Part shown: positions 21,346-33,010 of the stretch, piece after piece
Layout: the number at the start of each line of letters is the position of its first letter
Position numbering within the stretch: position 1 is the first letter of the stretch
DNA from: Erodium maritimum
Taxonomy: Eukaryota > Streptophyta > Magnoliopsida > Geraniales > Geraniaceae
Direction: 5' to 3'
Assembly (NCBI GenBank): GCA_963921825.1
Contig: OY997590.1
Span: 58,022,012 to 58,086,011, forward strand
DNA: 64,000 nucleotides
Notes under the pieces: generated by a model
What the model saw: the letters and a program-made list of their open reading frames with translations, nothing else
Databases searched by the model: none
Told to the model about the DNA's origin: nothing
Translations under genes and position numbers: made by a program

Positions 21346-22074
21346 TATTGGACCGGAATCCTCCGTCGGTCGGGTATCTTCCCGTAGCACGGGGTACAAT
21401 TCACACCACACAATACCATACCGAACATATTATACCGAATTTATCGTACCATCATAGCTTACCGACATAACTTACCGAGCACACCACATCGGTCTATTAT
21501 TCACCCGATCATATCACAAGACAAAAATTCATATCACATTCATCACATTCATTCACCCGATCATATCACAATACCACAATTCATATCACATTCATCACAT
21601 CCTAAAAGCATAACATGATTCTTAAATTAAACGAGGAATATACTACACATTAACATTAAAGGACTACTAGCCACAACTAAACACAACCAGCACACAATCC
21701 TAAGGCATGACATGGCCACATGTGATTCTACAGCACGACAATTCCCATAATTTAAAGCGGTTACTTTCACATCCTACATGTGAGTCTACAATTATTCCGG
21801 TTATTCATATCCTATATGCATTCTAGTGACATTCCTTAATTAAAACGATATTTACTACTCTTCCCTACCTCAATCGCTATCCAAACGCAAGCCAAAGTAA
21901 GTCGCCTAGTAGACTCCTCCTCCGAGCTCGGGAACAACGTCTAGGATCATAAAGTATTACTATAATTAATAATCATTCAAGGCGATTTAAAGAGAAAATT
22001 CTCGAATTCCCCTAACAATTAAGACATGGGCATAGATAAATTGGGCTGGGGCAAGGCCCGTGCAGGACGGCCCA

Positions 22075-22265
22075 CAGGCCTGGCACTCGGCCCGGTCCGT
22101 GCCCTCGAGAGGGCCGGACAGGGTCCCCGACCGTGCCTCTCAGAAAGCCGGTCAGGGACCCGGACCATGCCCCTCAGAGGGCCGGCCAGAGGCCCGGACC
22201 GTGCCTCTTAGAGGGAGGTCAGGGACCCTCTCCGTGCCCCTCAGAGGGCCGGCCAGAGGCCCTTT
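22075..22265. repeat. GC-rich minisatellite in LTR A1
   Basis: About 40-50-bp units of the type GAGGGCCGGCCAGAGGCCC and CCGTGCC(T/C)CTCAGA. LTR A2 has a different GC-rich array (about 22-bp units of GCACGG(T/G)(T/C)CCCG, 59725-59800) at the same relative place. Frames running through it are low-complexity. Confidence 0.75.
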
Positions 22266-22595
22266 TCGTGCCAATCTGGGCAGTCCCCCTTCTTTTGCTT
22301 CCTTCAACTTCGTTCCCACGAATTTATACCTCAAAACTCCATTTTATCAACCAGAAACCTCCAAATCAGTACCATAAACCTCAATACTTCAATACCCATG
22401 TTGGGTTTAATCAAAACCCACAAGATTTCTATCTAAGCTTCCACTTTACTTCACCAAAACATCATCTAAACAACAAACAACCCATAATCCACCTAGTTCA
22501 TGCTCTTTCTATCAAACCCAAAACCCCAAACTTAATTGAAAGTAGGTTTTTAGAGATCACTTACCTTAGGAATGAAGAGGGGATGAGAATGAAGG

Positions 22596-25190
22596 TGTCA
22601 CGCCCCGAATTCGGCAGGATCGAACCCGGAACGCGAACGGTGAAACAATAAAACAATTTTCAAACATTTTAATAAACCTTTTTAAAACAACACTTAAGTT
22701 AAACAAAAACGATGATTTTACAGCGGAAAATACGTTCAAAACGATGTACAAACGAGCTACAAGGTACGTCACTAACTACCCAGAGACCCGGACTTCCGCT
22801 CCCAGCTCTTCAAGCTTCGAGGGATCTCCTAGTCCGTCTCACGACCAGTACCTGCAGGAAAAGTAGCAGGGGGTGAGCATTTCGCTCACCGCCACGGATA
22901 CCGGGTTGACCACGGCTTACCAGCAGAAATGCCGGGAACCCGACATTAACAACCCTGGGGACTACTACCCCAAAAACACAATTTAGACTGACGGTTACGC
23001 AATACAACTGTTAAACTTTCCCAAACATCTCAAACCCCGGACACGTAATGTAGACCCGACACAACAATTACGACCTCAACCAAATAAGCAAATAATAACC
23101 ACGCAACACCCAAGATCACAAAGGATCGCACCCAACAATCAAGATCACAAAGGATCGCACACCAACCACTCAGTTGCCGGTTGCTAACCGGCTGGGCTTG
23201 AGCCTGCCCCACACAACTTTCCCCGACACGCAGTCGGGCCAGGCGGTCGACCTATATGCGACATATACAGCGATACTTTTCCGATAGCTAGTCGGAAGGG
23301 GAGCCGCCCTTCATCGTAGAAGAATGCACAACTTTACCGATGGTTAGTCGGAAGGCTAGCCAACCCTCACGCGCGCGACCCCGTGGCACCCGTTTTCTGT
23401 CAAGCGGGCCCAACCTCCATGCAATCACAGCCATCACCCAAGGTTCAACAAATAGCGACAATAATATACGACTAACTATCCCTCTGCAAGACAATCATCA
23501 ACAATACAGGTTTAACACCCTGCAGGCACACATGGCCACCCACGACACATAAAACAGTAACATACGGGTTCAACACCCCAAAGGCACACATGACCACCCA
23601 CGAAACACCACCAATAACCTACGGGTTCAACACCCCAAAGGCACACCTGACCACCCACGACACACAAACAGTAACATACGGGTTCAACACCCCAAAGGCA
23701 CACATAGCCTCACTCATAAACACAACAAGTTACTTACCCTACGGGCACCGCTAAGTGCCCACATGCATTTCTATTGTTCGATAAATTTACTTATCCTACG
23801 ACACCATCAAGTGTCACATGCATTTCTACTAGTAACTTTCCCTAGTCAAGGCCGAGATCCGGTTACTTTTCCCTACCTCGTAACGCTTTCCCCAAAAGTC
23901 CACGCCCAAGCTCCGGCGCGCTCGCGATCACTCGCCTAGCCTCCCCTTTTCGCGGTCGGCGGCACGATCTAACGTGAACACAATTAAAACACTTTTTAAG
24001 TTCGCAGGCAAAGCTGAATTTTAATAATCTTGACGCCCAAAAGCAACCTCGGTAATGCCGATCACTCCCAAACTTCCCAATTTCTCGACATTGTCAACAA
24101 CGGGCCCGGAAAGGCCCGATTCACCCGGCTCGGCGAATCTGCCCGGGATCGGAAAACGCCCTTCCGGGGCTCCAAAAATTCTCGTTTTCGTTTCTACGAT
24201 CTTTGAATAATTCAAGGGTTCCAATGCAATTGACGGAATCAATTTCCGACTTCTGAGCGATATAATTCGCGTTTAAATTTTCTAAACCCGAAATTTCCAA
24301 CTTCCACAATTTAATTCCATAATTCGTTCCGGGTGTGAATTATCGATTCGGGGATCGTCCAAAACCACCCGAGCACGAAAAACCCGAGGCCAGGGAAAGT
24401 GGGCCCCACACGGCCACAATGGAAAACGTTCTTAACGAACCCCAAACCTCAACCATTCATCTTTAAACCAATCTTAAACAAAACCCAACCTTAATCAAAT
24501 CGTTTAAACTCAAACCCTAAAATTCAAACGTGCCAAAACGAGAAAATAACGGGTTCTTACCGTAGGGAATGACGAGGGGATGACGAATACGCAAGAATTG
24601 AGACGGTCCGTCAATTGGATCGTCGGAAATCGAGCCCAACTTCTCTTTTTTTTCTTCTCCTTCTTCTTCTCTCTTCTTTCTCTCTCTTCTCTCTCCTAAT
24701 TTCTGAAAATGGCCGAGACACCTCCACTTCTCCTTTTTATTTTGTTTTAAAAACCAACCACACCAAAATTACCAAAGTACCCCCCCTCCCTTTTGTCTTT
24801 TAGTTCAAAGTCCAAGGGTAAAGTTGTCCTCTCTTTCCTTCCACCACATTCATGACATGTGTCATGTGGGTCCCACACTTTAGAAAAATATCTTGGTAGA
24901 TATTTTTCAGTCCGATTCGCGAAATTCGGCCGTTTCGGGCTCCGTGCGGGCCCATTTTCCAAGAATTTACGAAACTTCGCGTTCTACAGGAAAACGACCC
25001 AACTAAGACCGATGTGATGACGGATAAGCCTTTTGGATCCAAATCGGGCCTCGAACGGACCAAAACGTCACTCGGTTGACTTTTTCGGCAAAAAGTCAAC
25101 ATTTCCCGAATTGGTCAAAAAGTTGCCCTGAGTCACCCAGAACTCACTTTGGTCGATATCAGGGTCAACTTAAGTTGCAATCTGACCGCG
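22596..25190. mobile_element. LTR B1 (TGTCACGCCCC family, subfamily B), right end truncated
   Basis: Starts TGTCACGCCCCGAATTCGG inside A1. It shares long blocks with LTR B2, including GTAGGGAATGACGAGGGGA, GTGGGCCCCACACGGCC and GCCCTGAGTC.CCC.GAACTC. Compared with B2 it stops about 100 bases before the expected terminal ACA, and is fused directly to a gypsy gag fragment. No primer site or target duplication is seen. Confidence 0.7.
23505..23710. repeat. minisatellite in LTR B1, 57-58-bp unit
   Basis: About 3.5 units of GGCACACATGGCCACCCACG plus ACGGGTTCAACACCCCAAA. Unit length and wording match the larger array in LTR B2 (28640-29330). Confidence 0.85.
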
Positions 25191-25649
25191 CCTATGCCTC
25201 CTTCTCTCGGACACATCTCTGTCCCACCAAGCCAAAGCACCTTCAGTAAGTTGGGCAGAAGCTAGGGATACTTTCTTTTGTTCCGAGTAGTTGTAGTATT
25301 CGAATATATACTCCATACATCTCTCCCAATCATGATAAACTTCTAGATTGACCTTCCCTGCGAAAGTTGGAGCATTGAGCTTGACATCTTTGTTTCCATG
25401 CCTAGCATCCTCGTCTCGGCCTCGATCATAATTGTATTGTCTCCTTGGCCTTGGGTTTTGATAAAAATCTGGTTGGTCATCATCTTCAGAATCTGATTCA
25501 TCTTCATTTTGATTCATTCTTGGAGTATTCACATTTCGAATGAGATTTCTACGTGCTGGGGGTGGTTGTTCAATTCTTGTCAATCAATTTCCAAGGTCTT
25601 GGATGACAGCAAGAACCTGAGCCATGTTTGCATCTCCTTGTTCTTCCAT
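25190..25649 (-). pseudogene. Ty3/gypsy gag fragment
   Basis: On the minus strand an ATG at 25649 (MEEQGDANMAQVLAV) opens a frame with one TGA after about 20 codons, then continues with an acidic, Arg-rich segment and a retrotransposon gag core (KLNAPTFAGKVNLEVYHDW, MEYIFEYYNYSEQKKVSLA, LTEGALAWWDRDVSERRR). Gag forms the virus-like particle. The frame stops abruptly at LTR B1, so matrix-like and zinc-knuckle parts are missing. A primer site and LTR lie about 230 bases upstream (higher coordinates), in the expected order for a minus-strand element. Confidence 0.75.
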
Positions 25650-25878
25650 AGTCCTAAAATTTGATGTTTTCTCATAAACAAAAATATCAAGTGCAAAGGA
25701 AGTTGAAAAGGTACTGAACTTGAAATGATGAAACAATAAACTCTAGAAAACAAATCTGGACAGATTTGAGTTATGTTCAAAACTTCTTCTTCTTTTTTTT
25801 TAAAAGTAAAACAACAAAAATTGATAAAAACAAAATTAATAAAATAAAGGATAGATAAAACCTGATTTGGATCGTTTA

Positions 25879-25890
25879 GCTCTGATACTA
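25879..25890 (-). promoter_or_regulatory. primer-binding site of the gypsy element
   Basis: Minus strand TAGTATCAGAGC, one mismatch to the initiator Met-tRNA site TGGTATCAGAGC. It lies two bases past the LTR end CCGTATCA. Confidence 0.65.
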
Positions 25891-25892
25891 GA

Positions 25893-27240
25893 TGATACGG
25901 GAACGTGGTGGTAGGATGAAGAACCTTAGTTGGTCGTACAACACTTTTTGAAGATTCTAAGTAACTAGGAGGATAGATGGTGGATTGAATGACGGCACAC
26001 AGATTATGGAAAGTCTGTGATAAGTCGAACAAACAAACTTCAAGGCTTCGCACACAAGAAGGTTGAATGTGATAAGTTCTTCCAAGAAGAAAACTCGAAT
26101 TTTTATTTTATAAAACTTGCATAATACATGATGAGAAGGGATTTTATTAAATAGTCCAGCAGCAAGTGACCTTCAAGGGTCTAAAATTGATTACATTTGA
26201 CTCTAATTAATGCTAAATGACTCTTGATAAACTAAATGCTTGAAATCTGCAAAATAGCAAAAGTAACTCATTAATAATCTGAATTTAAATGCATATCTTA
26301 GCTATTTAGTGTTCTTGAGTGTTTTGAAGGGCTGAATCTCCTTCGTAAATGATGAATAAGTTGGCTTCATTAATTCCTTGAAGTAGAGGCAAAAACAGAT
26401 TTGTTGCAGTCTTGAATTGTTCTTGAATACCTTCTTGATTTGCCTTGGTGATCACGTCTTCTTGGAGTTCCCCATGCTCTATAATTAAACTCTCCACTTT
26501 CTTGTTGAATTCTTCATGTAATGTTTTAGTTCTTGATCTTGTCCTTGGTATTGATCGCATAATAGGAATGTTGCTGATAGCTTCTTCTTTGGGCTCGGAT
26601 AAAGTACTGATAGCTTCGACGTCTGGTGCTAGTCGCATAATAGGAATGTTGGTGATAGCTTCGATGTCCTCATCATTACTAAAGAGCCTCTGAATAACTT
26701 CGCATATTCCTCTAAAGTAAAATCCTTTCTTTCAACAACCTTTCTCCAAAAAAAATCAGTTGAAGAAGCACATCTTTCACCTCTGGCTCTTGCAACAAAT
26801 AAGCGATGGCCTTGTAGAATGAAGCCATTGAATCTATAAATTTATTAGTGGATGCTCTTTTCCTCTAAAAACTGAACAGATGCAAAATATCTGTCTTTAG
26901 AGTTTAGATTTCTTGAGGTTCTTGTCTTCAGAACAACCCCCACTATAGATAATAACTCTTGAAGTCTGGCATCGTTGATGCTGACAAGAAGGTTATGAAT
27001 AAACAGCCAATGCTCTCTTACACCGATGTGCTGAAAAAGATGTGAAGATATTAGGGGCTGAAAACTTTCAAAACCTGGTGGTGGACCTCATGTAGAAGAA
27101 GAGATTGGTTGAGAAGACCTATGTGAAATCTTAGTTTTCCTGAGACCGTCCGATTTGTTGATAGGACTCCAATCCTTTTTTCCATTTATGAATCTGGTAG
27201 TGGCATTATGAGACCATCTTTACACAATGGGAGAAGTCAT
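25893..27240 (-). mobile_element. gypsy 5' LTR region (outer boundary uncertain)
   Basis: The inner edge is TGATACGG (plus), next to the primer site. The outer edge is not certain; no second LTR copy exists in the window. It contains a TATA/A-rich zone at 26090-26160. At 26306-26638 a 110-codon minus-strand frame resembles a pol C-terminal tail (PRTRSRTKTLHEEFNKKVES). A partial duplication (CGCATAATAGGAATGTTG) occurs twice, about 75 bases apart, at 26555-26670. Confidence 0.4.
26306..26638 (-). CDS. 110-codon frame resembling a gypsy pol C-terminal tail
   Basis: The frame contains IPRTRSRTKTLHEEFNKKVE, similar in style to the PxTRxRxK tail after integrase of Ty3/gypsy polyproteins, followed by a helical Glu/Gln-rich part. 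If the LTR extends over it, this would be pol coding that reaches into the LTR, as known for some centromeric elements. It is not needed for any host role, and may simply be a remnant of a second copy. Confidence 0.3.
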   Translation of the reverse strand: MRLAPDVEAISTLSEPKEEAISNIPIMRSIPRTRSRTKTLHEEFNKKVESLIIEHGELQEDVITKANQEGIQEQFKTATNLFLPLLQGINEANLFIIYEGDSALQNTQEH

Positions 27241-27385
27241 CCAGATCGAGAAGAATTATTAGCAAGAGGAGGAGCTACAGATGGTAGAACTGAGATGAAC
27301 TGGGATGAATTTTGAGGATGAATTTTGAGAATTTTGAGGAGCTAAAGCAATCATCCTAAAGATTGCAAAAGACCAAAGTACGGAG

Positions 27386-27663
27386 CAAGTGAATGGGTAC
27401 GCAGACCCTGAAGCTAAGAAAGAGTACTCAGACCCAGAAGTAATGAATGGGTACGCCGACCTAGTGAAGCCCCACACTAAGGAAGACCAACAACCACCAA
27501 GAAACGATACGCAGACCCTGAAGCAATGACTGGGTACGCAGACCCCGAAGCAATGATTGGGTACGCAGACCCCGAAGCGATGAATGGGTACGCAGACCGG
27601 AAGCTAAGAATGGGTACGCAGACCCTGAAGCAAAGAAAGGGTACGCAAACCCTGAAGCAAAGC
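27386..27663. repeat. 27-bp tandem array interrupted by LTR B2
   Basis: The unit (T)GGGTACGCAGACCCTGAAG plus about 8 bases is repeated about nine times and reads in one plus frame as GYADPEAMx. The same word resumes right of LTR B2 (GGTTACACAGACCTTGAATC, 30984-31010), so the LTR inserted in the array. Confidence 0.8.
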
Positions 27664-28264
27664 TGTCACGCCCCAAATTCAGTAAAACCGAACCTAGAAC
27701 GTGAACGTTTTAAAACAATAAAACAATGAAACCTGTTTTGGATAAACACTTTAACATCTCCATTTAATTAATCAAAATAATATTTACAACTTAAAAATAT
27801 GTCCCAACACGTGGACAAAAGTACAAGGTATCCGTCACTAGACTCAAAAGATAAAAACCCGGACTCCGCTCCTAGCTCCACAAGCTTCGAGAGCTCACCT
27901 AGTCCGTCCTGTGATCAGTACCTGTAGGAAAAGCAGCTAGGGGTGAGCGTTCGCTCACCACCACAGATAACAGACTGACTACGGCATAATTAGCATACAA
28001 TGCCGGTAACACCAACAACAAACTCAATACCGGGGATCACTGTCCCCAACTCAAGTACTCCAACTGACACACACCCACGGTGACCTTCCTCGAATGACTC
28101 GGCACTTGACACGTAAAGTAGACCCGACACAACGATCACGACCTCTTCCAAGGACTCAAACGAAAGCTACGCAACACCAAACAAGATCACAAAGGATCGC
28201 ACACCAAACAAGATCACAAAGGATCGCATACCAGCTGCTCAGTAACATCTCCCACTCACACGAA

Positions 28265-28535
28265 CACAGATCAGGCTAGCTAAAGAATGCTTACAACCTG
28301 TGATACTCAAACTCGGACCAGGCCAGCCAAAGAATGCTTGCAACCTGTTGATACTCAAGATCGGATCAGGCTAGCCCAAGAATACTTACAACCTGTTGAT
28401 ACTCAAACTGTGTCAGGCCAGCCAAAGAATGCTTGCAACCTGTTGATACTCAAACTGTGTCAGGCCAGCCAAAGAATGCTTGCAACCTATTGATACTCAA
28501 ACTTGGTCAGGCCAGCCAAAGAATGCTTGCAACCT
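28265..28535. repeat. minisatellite in LTR B2, 47-bp unit
   Basis: Six units built on CAGGCCAGCCAAAGAATGC and TTGCAACCTGTTGATACTC, evenly spaced by 47 bases. Absent from B1. Confidence 0.9.
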
Positions 28536-28639
28536 ACCGGATCCGCAACCACAATCACAAGCACAATCACAATCACAATCACAAGCAAGTTCAACAACCA
28601 GTAACAAGATCAGTTCAACACTCTACAGGCACTCATGGC

Positions 28640-29330
28640 CACATAAGACACCGACAGTAAAACACGGACTCAATAACCCCAAACCATTCACGGGCACTCA
28701 CGACCACCCAAGACACATCAACAGTAACTCACGGGCTCAACGACCCCACGGGCACTCACGGCCTCCCAAGACACACCAACAGTAACTCATGGGCTCAACA
28801 ACCCCACGGCACTCACGGCCACTCAAGACACACCAACAGTAACTCACGGGCTCAAGGACCCCACGACACTCATGGCCACTCAAGACACACCAACAGTAAC
28901 TCACGGGCTCAACAACCCCACGGCACTCACGGCCACTCAAGACACACCAACAGTAACTCACGGGCTCAACAACCCCACGGCACTCACGACCACTCAAGAC
29001 ACCAGCAATAAAGCAACACGGGTTCAACAACCCAACGACACTCACGGCCACCCAAGACACCAATACTAAAGTAACACGGGTTCAACAACCCAACGATACT
29101 CACGGCCACCCAAGACACCAATACTAAAGTAACACGGGTTCAACAACCCAACGGGCACTCACGGCCACCCAAAACACCAATAATAATGCCACAGGCTCTC
29201 GTGGCCACCCAAACACAACAATAATAACACGGGCTCTCATGGCCACCCAAACTCAACAATAATAACACGGGCTCTCATGGCCACCCAAACTCAACAATAA
29301 TAACACGGGCTCTCATGGCCACCCAAGACG
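28640..29330. repeat. minisatellite in LTR B2, 56-58-bp unit
   Basis: About a dozen units of CACTCACGGCCACTCAAGAC followed by ACCAACAGTAACTCACGGG and CTCAACAACCCCACGG. It degenerates rightward into shorter units with ACACGGGCTCTCATGGCC. The long minus-strand frame over it (28737-29063) is a repeat artefact. Confidence 0.9.
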
Positions 29331-31010
29331 TAAATTAAACAGTCAACCTCCGGGCATGGTCATATGCCTCCAGTAATCCTAATATCGCTAAGTTCTCTGT
29401 TCCTACGACACTACTAAGTGTCACATGCTTTTCTCATAAACGATACCTTCCCGTATCATGCTTTTCTAATATTTAAATAAACCTGCTCAACCCACGACAC
29501 CCCAGTGTCACATGCATTTCTACTGTTAACTTTCCCTAGTCAGGGCCGAGATCCGGCTACTTTTCCCTACCTCGTATATAAATCCAAAAGTGCTCCACTA
29601 AGCCTCGACGTGATCCCATTCACTCGCCGAGCTTCCCTTTGCCTCGGTCCGCAGCACGATCTAAAAGAACACAATTTTTAATGCACTTTAAACTCGCAGG
29701 AATAAACTGGAATTTAATAAACTTAACGCCCAAACGTAACCCCAACAATGTCGATCACTCCCAACCTTCCCAATTACTCGACATTGTCGATAAAGGACCC
29801 GTAAAGGCCCGATTCGCCCGACATGGCGAATCTGCCCGGGTTTTGTAAATGCCCTTCCGGGGCTCCAAAAATTCCCGTTTTTGTTTCTACGGTCTTAGAA
29901 TAATTCAAGGACCCCAATGCACTTGACGGAATCGAATTCTGACTTCCGAGTCAATTAATTAACGTTTAAAGTTTCTAAAACCCGTTAATTACAACTTTTC
30001 CAATTCAATTCCAAATTTCGATTCGGTTATGGATAAATGGTCCGGGGAACGTTTTAAACCTCCCGAACACTAAACCCGAGCACCCGAGCACGTGGGCCCC
30101 ACACGGCCATAATGGGAAAATTCCCTTTTTGCCCCAAAACGTTCCTAACAAACCCCAAACCTCAACCATACATCTTTAAACCAATCTTAAACAAAACCCA
30201 ACCTTAATAAAACCGTTTAAACTCAAACCCTAAAATTCAAACGTGCCAAAATGAGAAAATATTGGGTTCTCACCGTAGGGAATGACGAGGGGAGTTCGAA
30301 TCTTCAATCGTTGAGTCGATCGGTCGGTCGGATCGTCGGGAAATCACCAAAAACCCAACCTTCTTCTTCCTTTCTCTCTCCTAAATTCTGAAATTGCCGA
30401 ACATCTCACTCTCTTCCCCTTTTGTTTTGTTTTAAAAATCAAACCACACATCAAAATGACAAAAGTACCCTTTCTTCTTCTTGTTTTTGATTTTCAAGTC
30501 AAAGGGCAATGTGGTACTTTCAAATCTCTTCCACAACTATCTTGACATGTGTCAAGTGGGTCCCACACCTTTTGGAAAATATCTTCTAGATATTTTTAAG
30601 TCAGATTCGCGAAATTCGGCTGTTTCGGGCCCCGAACGGGCACTTTTTCCCAAAAATTACGAAACTTCACGGGCTACAAGGAAACGGCTCAACTAAGACC
30701 GCTGCGACGACGGCTAAGCTTTTTGGATCCAAAACGGTCCTCGAATGGACCAAAACGTCGCTCGGTTGACTTTTCCAGCGAAAAGTCAACTTTTCCCAAA
30801 TTGATCAGAAAGTTGCCCTGAGTCCCCCGGAACTCACTTTGGTCAATAACGGGGTCAACTTAAGTCCGGTATGACACTCGGGGTCATTTTAGGTTCACTT
30901 AACTATCAGTCTTAAAAATTTTAAATTTTCCTATTTTTCGTAGGTTTGACTGGCGTTGACCAGGAGTGGTTATTACAAAAACAAGGTTACACAGACCTTG
31001 AATCTAAGAA

Positions 31011-32480
31011 CCGAAAAAAAGGTAAAAGCTCCTAACACCCAGATTTTACAACCATGAAGCGCTCAAGAAAGGAAAAGGTCTTTAACCCTGATTTACCAAC
31101 CATTAACCATAAAAAGAGGTCTACTACCTGGATTTGCCAACCATGAAGCTCAGAAAAGCGAGGCGTCCACCGAGTAATCCCCCATAACCTTACCCGAACT
31201 TGAGGAAAATACTGTATCTCGTCGACACACAAAGTCATAGAGTTGTAGGGATCCGACACGTCGGCGACCAACATCGCTGATCGGCAGAGATAATCCGATG
31301 AATCATCACTGAAACTCAAAAAACAAAGATGCAGGAATCAAAGATTCCAAGGTCAAAAGACCCAGTATAACCCGTCAGAGGCCAACACCTATAAGACTGA
31401 CGACCCCTCCCCAAAAAATGGAAAGGGATACCAAGGAAATCGAAATGAGCCTAAACATAAGGATGAGTAGTAAATCAACAAGTTACAGGAAAAGATTACG
31501 GGGATACAAGAACCTTACCATGCGGAGAAAAGGGACCAATCCAAAAGCACAATGAATCCACAAACAGAAACGCCTCCCACGGTAGATCTGAGCCGATGCA
31601 ACACCAAAAAGAGCGAATGAGAAGCCAGGAAACATCTGACCGAAAACCGAGAGAAGATCGTCCAAAAACTGATACAATCACTACCCAGAAGGTCGAGAAA
31701 GAAGTCCCACCTCGGAAGAAGAACAAACAACCCAGAACTTTCGTCAGCCCAACTTGGACCAACCAGACCCATACTAGAATAAGCTCAGGCCCAGACCCAG
31801 ACCAGGCCCAAAACAGACCCAGGCCCAAACCAGACCCAAGCCCAGACACATAACAGGTCCAGACCAGGAACTGGCCCAGGCTAGGCCCAGGCCCGACCCC
31901 AACCAAACAGGCCTGCCCAAGCCCAACCCGCAGGGTCAAGGGCCGGATCCGAACTAGCAGGCCAAGCCCGACCTGGTTGAACCCTACCCGACCTTCACCC
32001 GAGTTGTCCCGCCGCCAAGCCACATATCTGTCGGACCGGAGAGGAAGCAGCTGAACGGGATGGGCGATCCAGGTTGCACCAGCTCCAGCGAACCTTCCGA
32101 ACTCCACAGCGAGCCCGAGCTGCCCAGAGCAACAAATCCAAACAGCAGCGACGAGCCGGCGAGTTGCAAAACGAAACGCAGCAAAGAACGAGGAGGCCGG
32201 CGAGCAGCAGCGGAAGCCAAACCTGACTCTGGCGAAGCGAGCAAGGGGAGGTTCCACACAGACGAGCCTTGGAGGCGGAGAAGTCGCCTGAGACGAGTCG
32301 AGATCGGCAGAAAAGGAACAAGCAGAAGAAGAATAAGAAGGGGAAGAAAGGTACAGTATGCCTCCACCGACGACAGCCGAGGCCGGAGAGGTCTGCCATC
32401 ACCGGTGGAGTTTGCAGGAGGGCGGCAGCTACATGTTTGCTAGGGTTCGCAGGCTTTTGAGATAGTTTTTTTTTGTTTGA
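31011..32480 (-). mobile_element. LINE-like 5' region on minus strand, unassigned
   Basis: The right part (31780-32450) is very GC-rich, with GGCCCA and CCCGACC runs like the ORF1 N-terminal region of the LINE at 39.8-41.4 kb. The left part contains words (ATGGTTGGTAAATC) also found at about 60890. I find no DUF4283 or reverse transcriptase motif. Long frames here (253 codons on - from 32257; 127 on + from 32060) overlap each other and look compositional. Confidence 0.35.
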
Positions 32481-32680
32481 CAGGATCTTATGTTGTTTCT
32501 GGAAACTTCTCAGTTAGTTTTTGATATTGGTGAAAGTTACGGTTATATAGAGAAAATTGTATAATAATGAGTTAGTAATTGATTTTTATTTTTTAATCAA
32601 GTAATAAAGTGTATATATTTCAATTATTTATCAAACATTTGAATCTTTAATATTAATTTTGTATCAAGTGTAATAAATTT

Positions 32681-32997
32681 ACTCCGTCCTTTCTGCTTTT
32701 CTGTTGGTGTTGTGTTTTTAGGGTTTATAGGTTTGGGCCTTGTTGCCTTGGGTTGCCCTTTTTGGACTTGTTTATTGTTTTTGGTTTGGCTTTGCCTGTT
32801 TAGTTTGTTGTATTAGGTTGCTGCATTTCCATATTTGGTACTCAGACCATTGTTAATACCTTTGGGTATTGGTTTGTGGCTGACCCGTGTTGGCCAGTCA
32901 CTTGTTTGTAAGGTTCCTTTGAGGGCTTCGCCCTTGACCTCCAGCTACACTTTGTAGCTGTTTGATTTTTATAAAAAAAATTGCTGATAAAAAAAAT
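32681..32997 (+). mobile_element. 5'-truncated LINE 3' end with 13-bp target duplication
   Basis: GTGTAATAAATTT flanks the insert (32668-32680 and 32998-33010). It ends GCTGTTTGATTTTTATAAAA and TTGCTGATAAAAAAAA, a plant L1-like 3' end with A-tail. GT-rich body, no ORF. Confidence 0.85.
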
Positions 32998-33010
32998 GTG
33001 TAATAAATTT

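Larger units (their letters stand above)
20509..22595 (-). mobile_element. LTR A1 (TGTCACGCCCC family, subfamily A), truncated 5' LTR on minus strand
   Basis: On the plus strand it starts TGTCACGCCCCAAATCCGG, and the adjoining primer site shows it is a 5' LTR read on the minus strand. The first bases and several internal blocks match the solo LTR A2 at 57775 (GACTCGAGACGTGAACTA; GGGGTGAGCTT.CGCTCAGTAGGA; the CGG..GATGTCTTCC repeats; TAGG.AATGAAGAG near the end). It breaks off at 22595, where LTR B1 begins. Confidence 0.75.
27664..30977. mobile_element. solo LTR B2 (subfamily B), 3.3 kb
   Basis: Starts TGTCACGCCCCAAATTCAG and ends GGTTATTACA, matching the end of solo LTR A2 (GGTTCTTACA). Flanks are AAAGC (27659-27663) and AAAAC (30978-30982), a 4/5 target duplication. 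No primer site adjoins it. It contains two minisatellites and no coding domain. Confidence 0.75.

Noticed and set aside
28640-29330. Long frames across the 56-58-bp repeats
   Set aside because: The frames follow the repeat period and have no domain; they arise from repetition of stop-free units.
31496-32443. 253-codon minus frame and 127-codon plus frames
   Set aside because: They overlap on both strands in very GC-rich DNA and show no conserved motif. Composition explains them.
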